Under the pieces are notes generated by a model. It did not search any database. It was not told the origin of the DNA and saw nothing but the letters and a program-made list of their open reading frames with translations. Shown in pieces: positions 1 to 11,264 of a DNA stretch of 64,000 nucleotides (its first letter is position 1; each line of letters opens with the position of its first letter). The stretch is from contig KN817535.1 in assembly GCA_000827495.1 (NCBI GenBank), positions 361,631-425,630 of the forward strand, read 5' to 3'. Made by a program: the position numbers and the translations under genes. This DNA is from Hypholoma sublateritium FD-334 SS-4. Taxonomy: Eukaryota > Basidiomycota > Agaricomycetes > Agaricales > Strophariaceae.

Positions 1-42
1 CTTGGTGGCGGCTCTGGATGTGCAACCGCGCCTACCGGGTAA
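1..42 (+). CDS. C-terminal end of a small secreted cysteine-containing protein (5' part outside window)
   Basis: The first 42 bases encode the last 13 residues of a protein and a TAA stop. They match the C-terminus of the intact gene at 6412-6717 with one residue change (P-T-G instead of P-A-G before the stop) and keep the final cysteine of the GGGSGC motif. The rest of the gene lies to the left of the window. Similarity to the second copy continues well past the stop codon, so this is a duplicated locus, not a shared motif. The product is inferred to be secreted only because the sister copy has a signal peptide. Its function is unknown. Confidence 0.75.
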   Translation, partial: LGGGSGCATAPTG

Positions 43-430
43 GCTTTCTGAGTAAATTCCATCGTGATGGGATCAAACTAATGGTATGTGTTGGCGGTAG
101 ATTCAATTGGGAGAGCGTTTTCATCATCTAAATCTTTGGTGGGGTAGCCATGGATACAGCTTTTTGGTTTCTCCATGTAAAACGAATGTGTACGAAATTT
201 CAATCGCCCGAAAACTTGCTTTTCCTACTTGAGGCTGCAATAAATAAATATACTTCGGGCCCGAGATACGCGCAACGTTCATAGATAAACAAAAAGGCAA
301 GGTCATCCGCGAAGGACAAAGAAATGGTCAGCCGCGGTGATACATGTAACTGCGCGCATGCGCGGTGGCAGTACTGCACTCCCACCAGTGCATGAAAACC
401 ATGCGAGAATGTGGGCAGAGATCGAATGTG
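43..430 (+). repeat. 3' flank of the duplicated secreted-protein gene, copy 1
   Basis: This flank aligns with 6718-7240. Shared stretches include the GGGAGAGCGTTTTCATCATC block (109-128 here, 6783-6802 there), the CATGGATACA block, the CCGCGAAGGACAAAGAAATG block near 307-326 and the ATGCGCGGTGG block near 358. Copy 1 lacks about 120 bases that copy 2 has around 6930-7060. No gene is seen; the short ORFs on either strand are not conserved in frame. Confidence 0.75.
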
Positions 431-1700
431 CAGGCGAGGGCGTCAGCCGGGCGTCGTGCGATGCGCGCACCGATGGTGGACGCGCAGAAGTGCATGAGGG
501 GAGCGCGCATGTACGAGTGCAAGCTTATAATGTTATACATGCGTGCTATCACTGAAGAGGGACACGGGCGTAACCGTCACCATAGCGGGCTGTTTGGAGA
601 GCGGAAGGCGACGCGTAAAGGGTGCATAGACGCCCAAGTGGACGGGGTCCATGCAAGATTAAACGTGACCCACCTGTAATGAGGTGCACAGAGATATCAG
701 GCGCGAACGCGGCGCATATTTTGAGGCTCGACGCAGCGTATATTCAGTGTTAGCCAGGTCTGAAGTAATCGGGAAAACTAGAAACACTCATCTTCCTCAG
801 TCTCCGCATACACGACATCAGGCGGATTCATATCCGTGTAAGAGGCCTCAGCGAACGTTAAAATATAGGGTAAATAATTGTTAGACACACCAGGCGTACA
901 GCACCCGACCGGCGCAGCTTTCCACGCAGTGTAAACTCTGTTTTTCGAATGACGTATGACGGTAAAGCAACGCGGACGTATATGCTTATCGATGACGGCG
1001 GGTTAGGCAGGGCGTACCGAAGGCGACGATGGAAGAGCAGGCGGAAATGGAGGGACGTGATGCAGAAACAGACGCACCTCGGCGAGGAATATCCACACGC
1101 AGCTAAAGAGCCTATACGAAGCTAAAGTACCCATATCGTGGATCGATAGCTAACAGCGGAGCGCCAGACTACGACAACGCACAAGATCAGATGGATGATA
1201 TGGGATAAAATAACTACGTACCTCATCCGCAGATCGTTTTATGGGCGGAAATAGGAGGTGCATAAGGTAGTAGTGGTGTGGGTCAACCGTAAGAGAATGT
1301 GTTGATGCAGCGAGATAGATACTGGCGGATGCCACGCACAGACCACAACAGCGGGCCGCCTTTCCGGATATCTCTGCCGCGCTCCTATTGTCCTACGCTC
1401 GTGCACGACCCGACCTACATAACTCCCTCATGAATATACCTAAAAAATATACCCGCAGCGTCGTTGATTCACACCAAGTTGATACACCCGCGGCGCGTCA
1501 AGATGACAGTGCGTTCTAAAAATAGATAACATCTCGACGCTCAGTTTGCACGCAACGCTAGCTCGCCTAGAGAATGTTCCCCAGTCTGTCCTTTCCGCAT
1601 AACCAGAATAAAAAATCTCGCAGAATATCTCTGCCTAACGAGCTCCGCGCTAAGGCTCAGCGCTCAGTGTCGGCTGTCATCCTTCGCAGAGCGGCCTGGT
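431..1700. other. gene-free, GC-rich decayed repeat DNA
   Basis: No ORF here has a recognisable domain or a codon pattern unlike random GC-rich sequence. A block near 1510-1610 (ACATCTCGACGCTCAG followed by a GCTAGCTCGCC stretch) is a diverged copy of a module also seen near 3405-3450, 13550-13625, 17765-17815 and 17940-18010. Nothing else was identified. Confidence 0.5.
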
Positions 1701-4460
1701 ATTGCCCCCCCACACCGTGACTTGCTAGCCAAGAAATATGGATGAAGTGCACCCAATTCCTTGGAGATCGGTTAGAGGAAGTGCAAAGGCTCAGCTGCAC
1801 GTCCAGCTCGTACAATATAATTCACGATACAAACACCCCATCTCCCACGCGCGTGCTCTGCGTAGTCTGCAGAGATATCTACGTGCTCCACACGGCGCAG
1901 CGTCCACACATCAACGAGGCACAAGCTGTCCTGTCGTGCGTACCGTCGTTCTGTCAAGTAACATCGACCCTCCCCGTGCCTATTCCCGACGCGCCTGGGT
2001 ATATTACGACACAAAAGATGGAACTCCTGAGGCCGAGGTACAAACTACGATGTACATGTATGCGCGATAATTGCACGCGCCGGCGATGCTTTATCCTCCG
2101 GCTGCAGCAGCTAAATCAGAACGTCTCAAAAAGTATGGTGCAGCGCACGCGTACCACACCCCCCCAAGTCACAGCACGTACGAACGCGCTACCCATACGC
2201 ACGGGCGGCCATGCACGCATTTCCGAGCGCCCAGTCGCCCCGGCGTGTATCTGACACGTCATGAAACGATCACTGGGAGATCACAAGAAGCAGTATAAGC
2301 TCGTTCCAAAATACACGACCCCACTTGGAAGGAATATCGCGACGGCGGACAGATCCCGACGCGTGCAGGCACCGCGCATGGGCAGAAAGCCCAGCCACAG
2401 AACAGACACAGTGCGTGCACGGCACCACCCGCCGTGCGCCACCCCCTCACGCATGCGCACGCGCCCCAACCAGCCGGCGGCGCCCCGCCAGATTACACGC
2501 GTCCGCGCATCGCGCTCCTCCCCGTGCCGCCGCCTCCCGCCGCGCGCGTGCAGCACCTGCCTCGAATACCCCGCACGACGACGGGACTGCAGATCCGGCG
2601 CGGCAGCCGGCCTACGCGGCGCTCTGCGTCAGCGCCCGGCCCACATCCAACACCCCGCTCACGGCCACGGACGCACAGAGCCGCCGACACTTTCTTCCTG
2701 CCGCTGCTGGGACCTGGCCAGCGGCGCTGCGCGTGTAATTCGCACCATGCGACACCGATCCGGGGTGCACTGCGCCGACGGCGTGCATCGCAGATGTGCC
2801 CGACCCTCACAGTGAGACGCCCGGTTGGCATGTGCGCAGGGGGTGCGGTCAGGACGATGGCGGCGCAAGGAGGGGGAGGGGACCGTCAGGCGGCCATGTC
2901 AGTCCAGCAGACCAGCGGATGGGCCAAGGGAGGAAACTGTGCCGCGCGACAGCAGAGTCCGGAAAGCACTGGTCCCACGAACGCAGCGAATTTGACGCTG
3001 AGCGCGCGTCTGGATGGATGCCGGAGGGCGGCAGCCACGCACATGCACGGCGTTGAAGCGAGCGCTCGGAGCCAGCGCTGTGGATGCGTGCGCGGGGTGT
3101 GGGTATGGGAACGAGGGCGGGCATATAGGCGCGAATGGGCGGAGGGGAGGATGGATGAACGGACGGGGGTGGCGGCCACGTGTATGAGGGCGAGCGGGGA
3201 GATAAAGTACATACGAACGAGGGGAGACGCAGCGCAGGGACAGCGGATGGCTGGGATTGGGCTGATGGGGCCACGCACCGGCTTTCGCTGAAACCACGTT
3301 ACGATAGCAGCATCCGGCGAATCCCGGGAAACTACCCACGCACAGCCCACGCTGCGGGCCGCGTCTGCTGTGTTACAGAAAGACTCGATGACACTGAATT
3401 TTGAACGCAGCGCTCGCTCTCCAAGTTCGTCCTCCAGTGCGCCCTCGCCGCATAAATGAAACACCGCGTTCCATGATGGATCTCCGCCTCGGCGCGGCGT
3501 CCACCCCGAAATAAGACACGCCCTGCCCTCGCGTGCGTGCGGTCGCGCGCTAAAACCTCGACACCGCCTGCATCGTTTCTAGCGACGCCTGGCTATATCC
3601 CAATATCAATGACCCATGGAATTTCTGAAATACGAGGTCCGGGGTACACGTCGATGTCGAGGTACCTATCCGCAGGAATGGTATGCGCTGGTGGTGCTGT
3701 ATCCTCCAACGGCAGCACATGTCCCAGCCCATGCGTAGTTCACGCACCCCCATATGAGCAGCGCTTCCACCTCCCTATACGCATGGGCTCGACGAGTGCA
3801 CGACAGCGCACTACGTCGTTCCCGGCGCGACGCTGAACTGAGTATTACCCGCCTCCGGCGCTGCGAACAGAGCACGGGCCATTTATTGAGATATTATTTT
3901 CAGTCTACTTACCTATGAAAGCGCGACGCCCTCGTCCCGTGGACGACGCGCGCAGGCCCAGCGCGCGGATAGCGCGCCTAGCCGCAGATACCGCCGAGCG
4001 AAATGCAGCGTACGCGCATACACGCCGTCCACTAACACGCCGCGCCCTCTATGTAGAATTAGCAAGCCGTCCCACACTCCCCGCCCCCACGTGCGCCGCG
4101 CCCTGACCGCTCGTCCGCCAAGCCGCTCACAGCCTCGGACACATACCGCCGCCACTGACTTCCCGCGCCCCGCCGGCTCGCGTGCTCCTGGACCCCTCCA
4201 GCGCGCGGCTGATGCGCTGCAGCAGCACTGCTCGGGAAGATCGTCGATAAGGTGAGCTCCGCGGATGCGAAATGTGTGTGGAAGATTGAGATGGAGAGAG
4301 CACATACCATGTATTCTCCGATCTTCGCATGTGCGTCAGGTCCTGCGTCGAGTGGAAAGAGGGTCACGATGGCATAAACCACGCACAGAACTGCCTTCCT
4401 GGCCAAAAGCCCGCCCGCGCGCTGCCTAAGCCAGGCTAGTGTCCATCTGGGCACTATAGC
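1701..4460 (+). repeat. decayed repeat unit, partial copy
   Basis: The stretch holds several modules that recur further right. One is at 1838-2010 (also 9750, 10825 and 15995). The 80-bp module is at 3002-3080, the promoter-side anchor with CCCACGCACAGCCCAC at 3331-3360, the AT island at 3881-3903, and the CAGCGTACGCGCATACAC block near 4008-4025. Module order is the same as in the array at 11.2-20 kb, so this is an older, deleted copy. Long ORFs on both strands are rich in R, A, P, S and G and reflect base composition. Confidence 0.55.
3002..3080 (+). repeat. 80-bp module, copy 1
   Basis: It contains GCGCGTCTGGATGGATGCCG, then a CACATGCACGGCGTTGAAGC block and GGAGCCAGCGCTG. Seven further copies lie at 7994, 8606, 11896, 12171, 14409, 16617 and 19277. 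The role is unknown; the module marks each repeat unit. Confidence 0.7.
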
Positions 4461-4814
4461 GAAATATGTATGTATGCAGCTTAGAGAAAGCCTGTAGTAT
4501 GCTCACAACAGCTACTTATGACGCGCCCGGTGGCACCTTCGGCTGGGCGCCAGCGCTACCGCGAGGCGGGCCATGTCAGCACAGCGCAGAGAATGCAATG
4601 CTGCCTACCGACTTGTCCGCAATTGGAGAGCGCCGCCTTCATCGGTGATGCCTCCCGTCGCACGTGGCGGTATTCGACACCATGCCGTTCTTGCTACACG
4701 AGTTTCCATTCGCCCATCTGCTTCCTATCACAAAGTTGCTCTTGGACAATACTCTAGTACATAAATATCTCAACTGCGTCTATACTTAGATTAAGTTACT
4801 CGCCCTCCGCTTAG

Positions 4815-5400
4815 TCAAGGAGCGCTGCCTTTGGGCGTATTTTTAGAAGGGCTTGCCGAGGTTGTCCATTTCGACTGGAATGTCCAGGCAAGAGGTAGAA
4901 TTTTATCCTCTGGTTCTTCGCTCTGGAAAGTAAATAACGGATGAAGTAGACTTTGTTCGTGGCAGTGCCCAGCCCAGCCAGAGAACAACGTACAGCGTGA
5001 GATATGGATCAATATGCATGATCAGGTGGACAAGAAGATGAATATCTTTCTAAAGATATAATGCTTCAGGAGAGTACAGCGGAAATTCGGTAACCTGATG
5101 AGGACCGAATTCAAGCTTCCTCTGTAGCATCTTCAAGCAGTTTTTTTATACGATCACTGCCGCAACGGGTACAAAGAGTTTACAGTGTTAAGCATCTTCC
5201 TGGGCGATATACACCCCTTTTTCCGGTTCTTCGCTCTCAAGGATATTTTTGGGTGGGCACCGACTTCGTTTTCGGGAGCGCCGAGCTCAACAAGGGAACA
5301 ACATATAGCGAGGGATATGGATCGAGATACATGGTCAGGTGTACAAGAGGAGAAATATCTTTCTAAAGCAATAATACTTCAGGCGAATACATAACTTCAA
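4815..5400 (-). pseudogene. two tandem copies of a decayed coding fragment
   Basis: 4912-5078 and 5225-5390 are diverged direct repeats about 313 bases apart, both containing GGTTCTTCGCTCT and ATATCTTTCTAAAG. Read on the minus strand they give the same residue pattern in the same frame: E-R-Y-x-S-S-C-x-P-D-H, then S-I-S-x-A, then C-S-L, then A-K-N. The right copy is open. The left copy has an in-frame TGA just after the P-D-H-A-Y motif. Shared frame and residues suggest a duplicated, now broken, protein-coding exon. A weaker third relative may lie near 5930-6020. The family is not recognised. Confidence 0.35.
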
Positions 5401-5470
5401 CCTTTGCAATGTGTGGCTCCATCACGCTTCGGATTTTTCTACTTCTTTGCCCTCGAAGATGACTAACAGT

Positions 5471-6158
5471 TTAATATATCTCTACTCGTTGCGCCGGTGA
5501 TTGTGAACGCAAAAGCAGCTGGAAACATCGTCCGAGGAAGCTTGAGTGGGTCCCATCAAGTCGCCGAATTTCCGCTGGGTCCGTGAGCAGCTGACTATAT
5601 ATCACAGCGTAAATGAAAGATGTGTGACCATCACTGTCAATGAAAGATACTGGCATTGATATCTTGTAATGTGCATACGCAAGCATTACTAGAATCGCTT
5701 TCGATGATTCGGAGATCAGGAATTGATTCCAATTCCCTTCAATTTCGTGTTAGATGCTGACAGCTTCAACCGATCAAACGCGATACCATGATTTTTATCG
5801 ATCTCTGCTGTACCGTACGTGACACAACGTGCGTTATCCCATAAAAAATGTTTAAAAGCACTGTTGATTAACGCCGAGCTGCGTATATCTTGGGTAACTT
5901 CACTTTATTGTCACACAGGTACTTTTCACTTGGCCCGATCACCTGTATCTGATTTGTCGGCATACCCGGTGAAGGGAAAATATCTTCGAAAGTAATATAT
6001 GGTACATGGATAGTACTATGTACCAATTCAGTTAGTAGTGTATGAAGGGCGGAAGTGAATCTGAAATTGGTGTTACCCCGAGCAGTTTGTATGATGGAAG
6101 GCTTCTTCACGGGACTTACAGATATTCTAAGGCTCGCTGCGACGGCTAACATGACCAA
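5471..6158 (-). other. possible exons of an unrecognised minus-strand gene
   Basis: Two minus-strand ORFs (5471-5686, 71 aa; 5868-6158, 96 aa) lie in DNA of ordinary base composition. The second begins with a hydrophobic MLAVAASL stretch followed at once by a good 5' splice site, GTAAGT, near 6118-6123. A pyrimidine-rich acceptor ending TTTCAG follows about 59 nt downstream, but joining there brings an early stop. The open reading is therefore unresolved. It may be a decayed gene related to the fragments at 4815-5400. Confidence 0.25.
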
Positions 6159-6347
6159 ATGTAACCGAATTTTTACATTGACGAATGTCTTTGCTCACGA
6201 AGAAGCCTTTCCGTCTTGTACGGGTGCTTCGGAATCTGAAGGGAAGGTACGATGGAAAATGTATAAGTACCAGTCCATACTGAGGCTTTTAATTCAGCTC
6301 CTCGCCCTACACTTGATCAGGTTAGCATCAGCCTATCCTTAATCCTC

Positions 6348-6355
6348 TTATATAA
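6348..6355 (+). promoter_or_regulatory. TATA box of the secreted-protein gene
   Basis: TTATATAA lies about 60 bases before the ATG at 6412, followed by a pyrimidine-rich leader (CAATTTTTCGCC near 6372). This arrangement is usual for strongly expressed fungal genes. Confidence 0.55.
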
Positions 6356-6411
6356 CGTTCAACTCACTCCACAATTTTTCGCCTAGTTAGAAGCTGCTCA
6401 ATCTCACCGCA

Positions 6412-6717
6412 ATGCAATTCAACGTTGTATTCATCGCCACCGCCCTCCTCGCCTCCGCGTCACTTGTGATGGCATCTACATCTTTCACTTCCTTTGCAGG
6501 TGCGGACTGCACTGGCACCGTTGAAACGGTGAACACCAATGTGGGGTCCAACGTATGCTACACCGACGGAAGCAACTCGGCGAAGTCAATCAGCTATTCC
6601 GGTGTCAAGAGTGAGATCCAGTTCTTTGTTTCTGGCGGGGGCCACGATAACTGCTCCAATGGACCGAGCTTGACGCTTGGTGGCGGCTCTGGATGTGCTA
6701 CCGCGCCTGCTGGGTGA
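6412..6717 (+). CDS. small secreted cysteine-containing protein, 101 aa
   Basis: The gene is intact and intronless. Residues 1-21 form a clear signal peptide: MQFNVV, a hydrophobic core through ALLASASLV, and a likely cut after M-A at 20-21. The mature part of about 80 residues is rich in G, S and T and has four cysteines (C33, C49, C81, C95), enough for two disulphides. It ends in a glycine-rich GGGSGC tail. The start is the first ATG after a TATA box and sits in a good context (CCGCAATGC). Small proteins opening with an F-x-G-A-D-C-T-G-like motif are common in Agaricomycete secretomes, but I know of no assigned role. A second copy, with its 3' flank, is cut by the left window edge. It is the only intact gene in the first 22 kb. 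Function unknown. Confidence 0.8.
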   Translation: MQFNVVFIATALLASASLVMASTSFTSFAGADCTGTVETVNTNVGSNVCYTDGSNSAKSISYSGVKSEIQFFVSGGGHDNCSNGPSLTLGGGSGCATAPAG

Positions 6718-7240
6718 GCTCCCTGAATGAACATTGTCATGATGGGATCAGACTGATGGTGTGCGTCGGTGGTAGATTTAATTGGGAGAGCGTTTTCATC
6801 ATCTAGATCTTTGGTGGTATAACCATGGATACAAGTTTTGTTTCTCCATGTAAAACAATGTGTACCGAAATTTGTAATCGCCCAGAAATTTGTTGAAGTC
6901 AAATAAATTGATATTTTGCGCTCTAGTGCGCACCTGATTCAAATACCACTGGACCCTCCGCGACCGAAAGGGTTTCCCATTCGATATTACATTATACAAT
7001 AATATATTCAGGCCCGTGCTAGAATTCCCAGAATATGAGTTGCGTAGGATGTGTTGAATCGGAAAATTTAATACACCTTCCAATCCATACATGCTCACGG
7101 CGCGAGATGCGCGGTACGTTCCTGGACAAAAAAATTAGGCAAAGTGCTCCGCGAAGGACAAAGAAATGCGTAGCCGGGGCAATGCTTATACCTACGCCCA
7201 TGCGCGGTGGTAGCACCGCACGCCCACCGTTCACGAATAA
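6675..7240 (+). repeat. duplicated gene end and 3' flank, copy 2
   Basis: From the last codons of the secreted-protein gene onward this segment matches the start of the window (1-430), about 6.67 kb away. It carries an extra stretch around 6930-7060 that copy 1 lacks. The match ends about where the GC-rich repeat block begins, near 7240. Confidence 0.75.
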
Positions 7241-7993
7241 TCCGCCAAAATGGCGCCGTCGCACGGTGCCCGCGCACGCCACGGCCTGACATCCCTCGAC
7301 CTGAACAAACCATCCCGTCAGCACATCCGCCTCCACGCGCACAGCATCCGCGCGCCCGGACCATATGTACCCCGCCATGCACAGGCACGGGCGCATAGCG
7401 CCGCCGACACCGTCTTCGCGGCGTCTGCCGCCTCGCGGGCACCTGGGCCCCGCCTGCGCGCGGCTGATGCGCCGCAGCAGCGCTACACGGCAAGATCGTT
7501 CCGCACGAGAACGAACCTGGACGCGCTGCGCCGACCGCGCGCGTATCTCCCACAGGCAGGCCCCGCGCACGGTGCGCATATACACAGCATCCGCTCGCGC
7601 GCACCGCTCGGCTAACACACCGCGCAGAGCCACGAACGCGTAGGCGCAGCGCTGGCCCGAGACCCGGCCCGCGCGCGGCTGCGCGTGAAGTGCACTCCTC
7701 GCAACACCGATCCCGGGGCTCCGTCGCAGAGCGCACGGGGGCGGTGTTTCGTATATTCGTTGGACTGAGCGAGCGGCTCCGGAAACAGCAACCTATGCAG
7801 TGAGCGGCCGGATAGGTGCTTGTGCGCAGCGTGCGGAGGCAAGACGGTGGATGCGCGCGGGGGCCGGGGGGAGGTCTAAATCAGCAGGCGCCGTGCGAGG
7901 GCCACAGCCGCGGAGGGACCGCGAGAGGAAAAGCGGCACAACGCGATTGCAGAAGCCGAGCACAGCACTGGCTCCACGAGATAATCGGCACGC

Positions 7994-8070
7994 AAACGCG
8001 CGTATATGGATGGACACCAGAGGGCATGCATGCATGCACGGCGTTGAAGCGAACTCCCGGAGCCAGCGCG
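7994..8070 (+). repeat. 80-bp module, copy 2
   Basis: This is the subtype with GCGCGTATATGGATGGACAC in place of the TCTGGATGGATG core; it resembles copy 8 at 19277. Confidence 0.6.
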
Positions 8071-8605
8071 AGGGGCATAGCGTGCGCCGTGCGCCGTGAG
8101 GGGGGGCGTGGGTATGGGAGCGGGGGCGGATATATACGGCTGCGACGACGGCATGCGTCTCTGGCCGTCTCGCGTCTTCCACAGGCACGCGGGCGCCCCG
8201 CCTCCGCGTGCGGGCCGCTCATCTAGGACGGTGCTCGCCACCTCGAACGCATAGCGCCGCCGACAACGTCCTCACGCCGCACGCCCCGCCGTGCCCCTGG
8301 ACGCAGCCGGCGGCGCAGCAGCCGCACGACACCAATCCGGGACGCGCTGCTCCGACGGTGTGTGTCGCAGACCGCACGGGGGCGGCGTGTCGTGAGCGTG
8401 TGTGACTTCTGCGACGGCGATGTACGCAGTGACGGACCCAGTGGGGCATGTGCGCAGGCGGGAGGATAAGGACGGCGGATGCGCCACCCACGGCGCGAGG
8501 AGCGGCGCCCCGCGAGATGAATAATAATACGGTAGAAGGACAGCGGGCGCAAGGGCGACAGCAATATCCACACAGCACTGGCTCGTTATGCCTTCAGCTT
8601 CCCTA

Positions 8606-8690
8606 AACGCGCGTGTGGATGGCTTCCGGAAGGTCACAGACATGCACATGCACGGCGTTTAAGCAAGGTCTCGGAGCCAACGCTGGGGAC
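8606..8690 (+). repeat. 80-bp module, copy 3
   Basis: Preceded by ATGCCTTCAGCTTCCCTAAA, as is copy 7 at 16617. The two therefore share a more recent common ancestor than the others do. Confidence 0.6.
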
Positions 8691-9121
8691 GCGGCGTGCG
8701 CTTGCGACGTGTGTGGGGCGTCGGTATGGGAGCGGGGGTGCGCATGTCGGAGAGAATGTGGGGAGGGGAGGACGGATGAACAGTTGGGGTGGACAAGAAA
8801 ATAACGGCGAGCGGGGGGCGCTGCGGAACGTGCAGGCGTGAGGGCGAACGGGCGGATAAGACAGAAACGCACCAGGGACACGGGCTGCGATGAGATAGTG
8901 CGATACGTCATCGCACGATGGTGTCGGATTATCGAACACGCACCAGGGAACGACACACGTCGCACGAATGGACAACGATGCGGATGGCGGCGATAAGAGG
9001 CTGGGTTACTTCGTCGTACGATGGGACAGGAGGGAGCATCGCGACGGGACGGCCGGCCTGCATGGCGCGGAATAAGGGTCAGCGCAAGGGGGACGGCGTA
9101 CGACGGCGGAGCGCAGTGGTA

Positions 9122-9220
9122 CCGCCGTCCTCATGTTTTATACAAGGTCCGTGCGCACGGGTGGCCAGGACGTGTCAGGAGCACGCATTGCAGCGCGGAC
9201 ATAGTATCCATGGACGGCGG
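9122..9220 (+). repeat. inverted-repeat module, copy A
   Basis: Outer arms CCGCCGTCC (9122-9130) and GGACGGCGG (9212-9220) are perfectly complementary. Inner arms GTCCGTGC and GCGCGGAC pair with one G-U. Between them lies the conserved text GTGGCCAGGACGTGTCAGGA. It is one of about 13 copies in the window. Confidence 0.65.
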
Positions 9221-9390
9221 GGTAAGCGGAGCGGACGTCTGGGACGGGGGTGAAGGATGGGATGACGTGGCCACGCACTAACCATACGACTCGCCGAGTA
9301 GCCGCTGGGTTCGGTCTAAAGGTAATGTAGTCGTCTGAGAAGAAACAGGGTCGCAGCAGATGATAGCTGCATCCGGCGAATCCCGGGTCA

Positions 9391-9420
9391 TCACCCACGC
9401 ACGGCCCACACCTGCGGGCC
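9391..9420 (+). promoter_or_regulatory. promoter-side anchor block upstream of an F-box remnant
   Basis: The block CCCACGCACGGCCCAC followed by TGCGGGCC sits 120 bases before the F-box remnant at 9512. Equivalent blocks lie about 380 bases before F-box gene 2 (26578) and 130 bases before F-box gene 5 (56950). Others are at 3331, 13218, 15620, 17690, 19861, 24869, 31618, 37711, 55609 and 62228. Its constant position at the head of F-box genes suggests a promoter or transcript-start element. Confidence 0.4.
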
Positions 9421-9511
9421 GCCTTCCGAATTGCGGCGAGGCAAGCCACGACCACACCACGCCCCGCGAACCATGCATACTGCCCTGTTTCCCTAAACCG
9501 AGACCCCCACC

Positions 9512-9690
9512 ATGCCGAACAGCGACATCCTCCTGCGCATATTTGCCCCAACGCCGATGTATTCAAGCTTGCGCGTGGAGACGCCCTCGATACAACACGC
9601 GGCGCGTCCCAGGTGTGCCACCCATGGCGCGCCTTGCTGTTCGCTACGCCACATATCTGGGCGAGGTTCGCCGATATACGTGCATTTTTC
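9512..9690 (+). pseudogene. F-box gene remnant (N-terminal F-box only)
   Basis: The stretch starts with ATG and reads M-P-N-S-D-I-L-L-R-I-F, like the F-box openings of the intact genes (N-T-D-I-L-L-S-I-F in gene 5). After a frameshift near 9550 it continues in another frame as N-A-D-V-F, then D-A-L-D-T-T-R, then S-Q-V-C-H-P-W-R and W-A-R-F-A-D. These match the NADIF, HTTR, SQVCRQWR and WARLLD signatures of gene 5. The region after about 9690 no longer resembles an F-box protein. It shows that the GC-rich repeat block once contained, or captured, F-box genes. Confidence 0.75.
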
Positions 9691-9699
9691 CTCTTAATC

Positions 9700-11264
9700 C
9701 CTAAATGGCGGCACGTACATTTGCGTGGATCATCTGCAGAAGTATCACCATGCTCCGTGCAGCGCAGCGCCTCCACATCAATGGACACGGCCTGTCGTCG
9801 CTCGCGCGCCGTCGCGCACCAATACATGGACACTCCCCGACTCCCCTCGGCGTGGGGGCCGCGCTACCTACCGCCGTCGATGCGCATGTGTACGGGTACT
9901 ATACAGTACTATACACACCAACCGCAGAACGCGCGATACCCGAGCGTCACATGCACATGCGCAACCACGGGCTCCATGAGCGCGGCACCCCATTACGACA
10001 TTCTCCAAGCGACGAGGAACGCCGCCAGGGCGAACAGACGCACCGCACCAGCGAGCGGGCGGGCGGGCGCGACATATCGGGACATCATTTCCAGATACAG
10101 ATCACGCACAAGCGACACGCAGCGTACGCACATCCACGAAACGGCGCGCCCCGCGTGTCGTCCACACCGGTCCCTAGCATAGCACGCCGCGCCCCCGCCT
10201 CCAAGCAGCTTCCGCACGTCGTCCCGTACTCATCCGCCCCCGCGCGCCCGGACTGCATCCGCGCCGCTACGCACAGCCACGCACGCACGCACGACGCCAT
10301 CTTCGCGCCGGCCGCGGCTCCCGAGCCCCGGCGGGCGCAGTGCTACTACTGCGCTGCGCTGCGCGGGAAGACCCCCCGCACGAGAACGCGCCGCTCGCCG
10401 CCGCGTCTCACCCACACACACACAGGCAGTCTGGTAATACGCCGCGCCGCCACGTACGTAGCATCAGCCTGCCTGCCCCCAGGTGCCATCCACGGACGCA
10501 GCGCGCCGCCCGCACCGCCCTCGCCCCCGTCGCCCTGCGCCCCGCTCAACGCGCGGGCGGCTCGCGCCGTGCGACGCCGAGTCGGGGGGTGCCTCCCTCG
10601 CCGCCGCCGTCGTGAATAACGCTCGTTCTCGACATAGATTATGTAAATCCCGACGCGCGTTCGCACTGCCCCTACTTAGAACCCGTCCGCCAGCTGTCGG
10701 CGGCGCATACCTCAACCTCCGCGGGCCGCGGTGATCTACGCCCATCGCGTTATAGGGGCGCACAAACAACCCGTGTGCACTGCTTTCCATCGCAGAACAG
10801 CTGTGGAAATCGCGATACAGGCATGCCCCATCTCTCACGCGCGCGCTCTGCGGTATCTACAGAAACATGAACGTTCTCCGCGGGAAAAGGGGCCCCCACC
10901 TCGACGAGACACGGCCTGTCCTCGCTTGCGCGCTCGCGCACCGATGCATCGACACTCCTCGCCCCTCTCCCCACGCGCGCCTGGAATTCACCCAATATTC
11001 ACTCCCACTCGAATTTCGCAGGTACGGAGGTCGGCCGCGCTATATGCTGCTGTCGATGTACGTCGTGTACGCACGGGATCTACACGCGCCGGCGGTGGTA
11101 TCCGCGCGCGCATGCACCCTGCACGCACGCCCAGATCACCAGCACCGCACAGTCCCTGATCGCATGCATGGGATACAATGAGCGCACGACTGCGCTCTGC
11201 GTCATTCCCCGCGCGGCGCTGGACTAAGCATCACCCGCCGCCGGCGTGCGAACAGCGCGCGGGC
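9700..11264 (+). repeat. decayed repeat units after the F-box remnant
   Basis: A CGCAGCGCCTCCACATC module (near 9770, relatives near 1890, 10900 and 16060) is followed by an AT island at 10072-10093 and the CAGCGTACGCACATCCACG block near 10114. A second incomplete unit begins near 10780. No intact gene is present; the 304-aa + strand ORF at 9705-10619 crosses module boundaries and is a composition artefact. Confidence 0.5.

Larger units (their letters stand above)
7241..9390 (+). repeat. decayed GC-rich repeat units, two fused copies
   Basis: Two copies of the 80-bp module lie 0.6 kb apart (7994-8070 and 8606-8690). They belong to different subtypes: the first resembles the copy at 19277 and the second the copy at 16617. 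The inverted-repeat module follows at 9122-9220. No intact gene is present. The 213-aa and 204-aa minus-strand ORFs here are composition artefacts. Confidence 0.55.
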
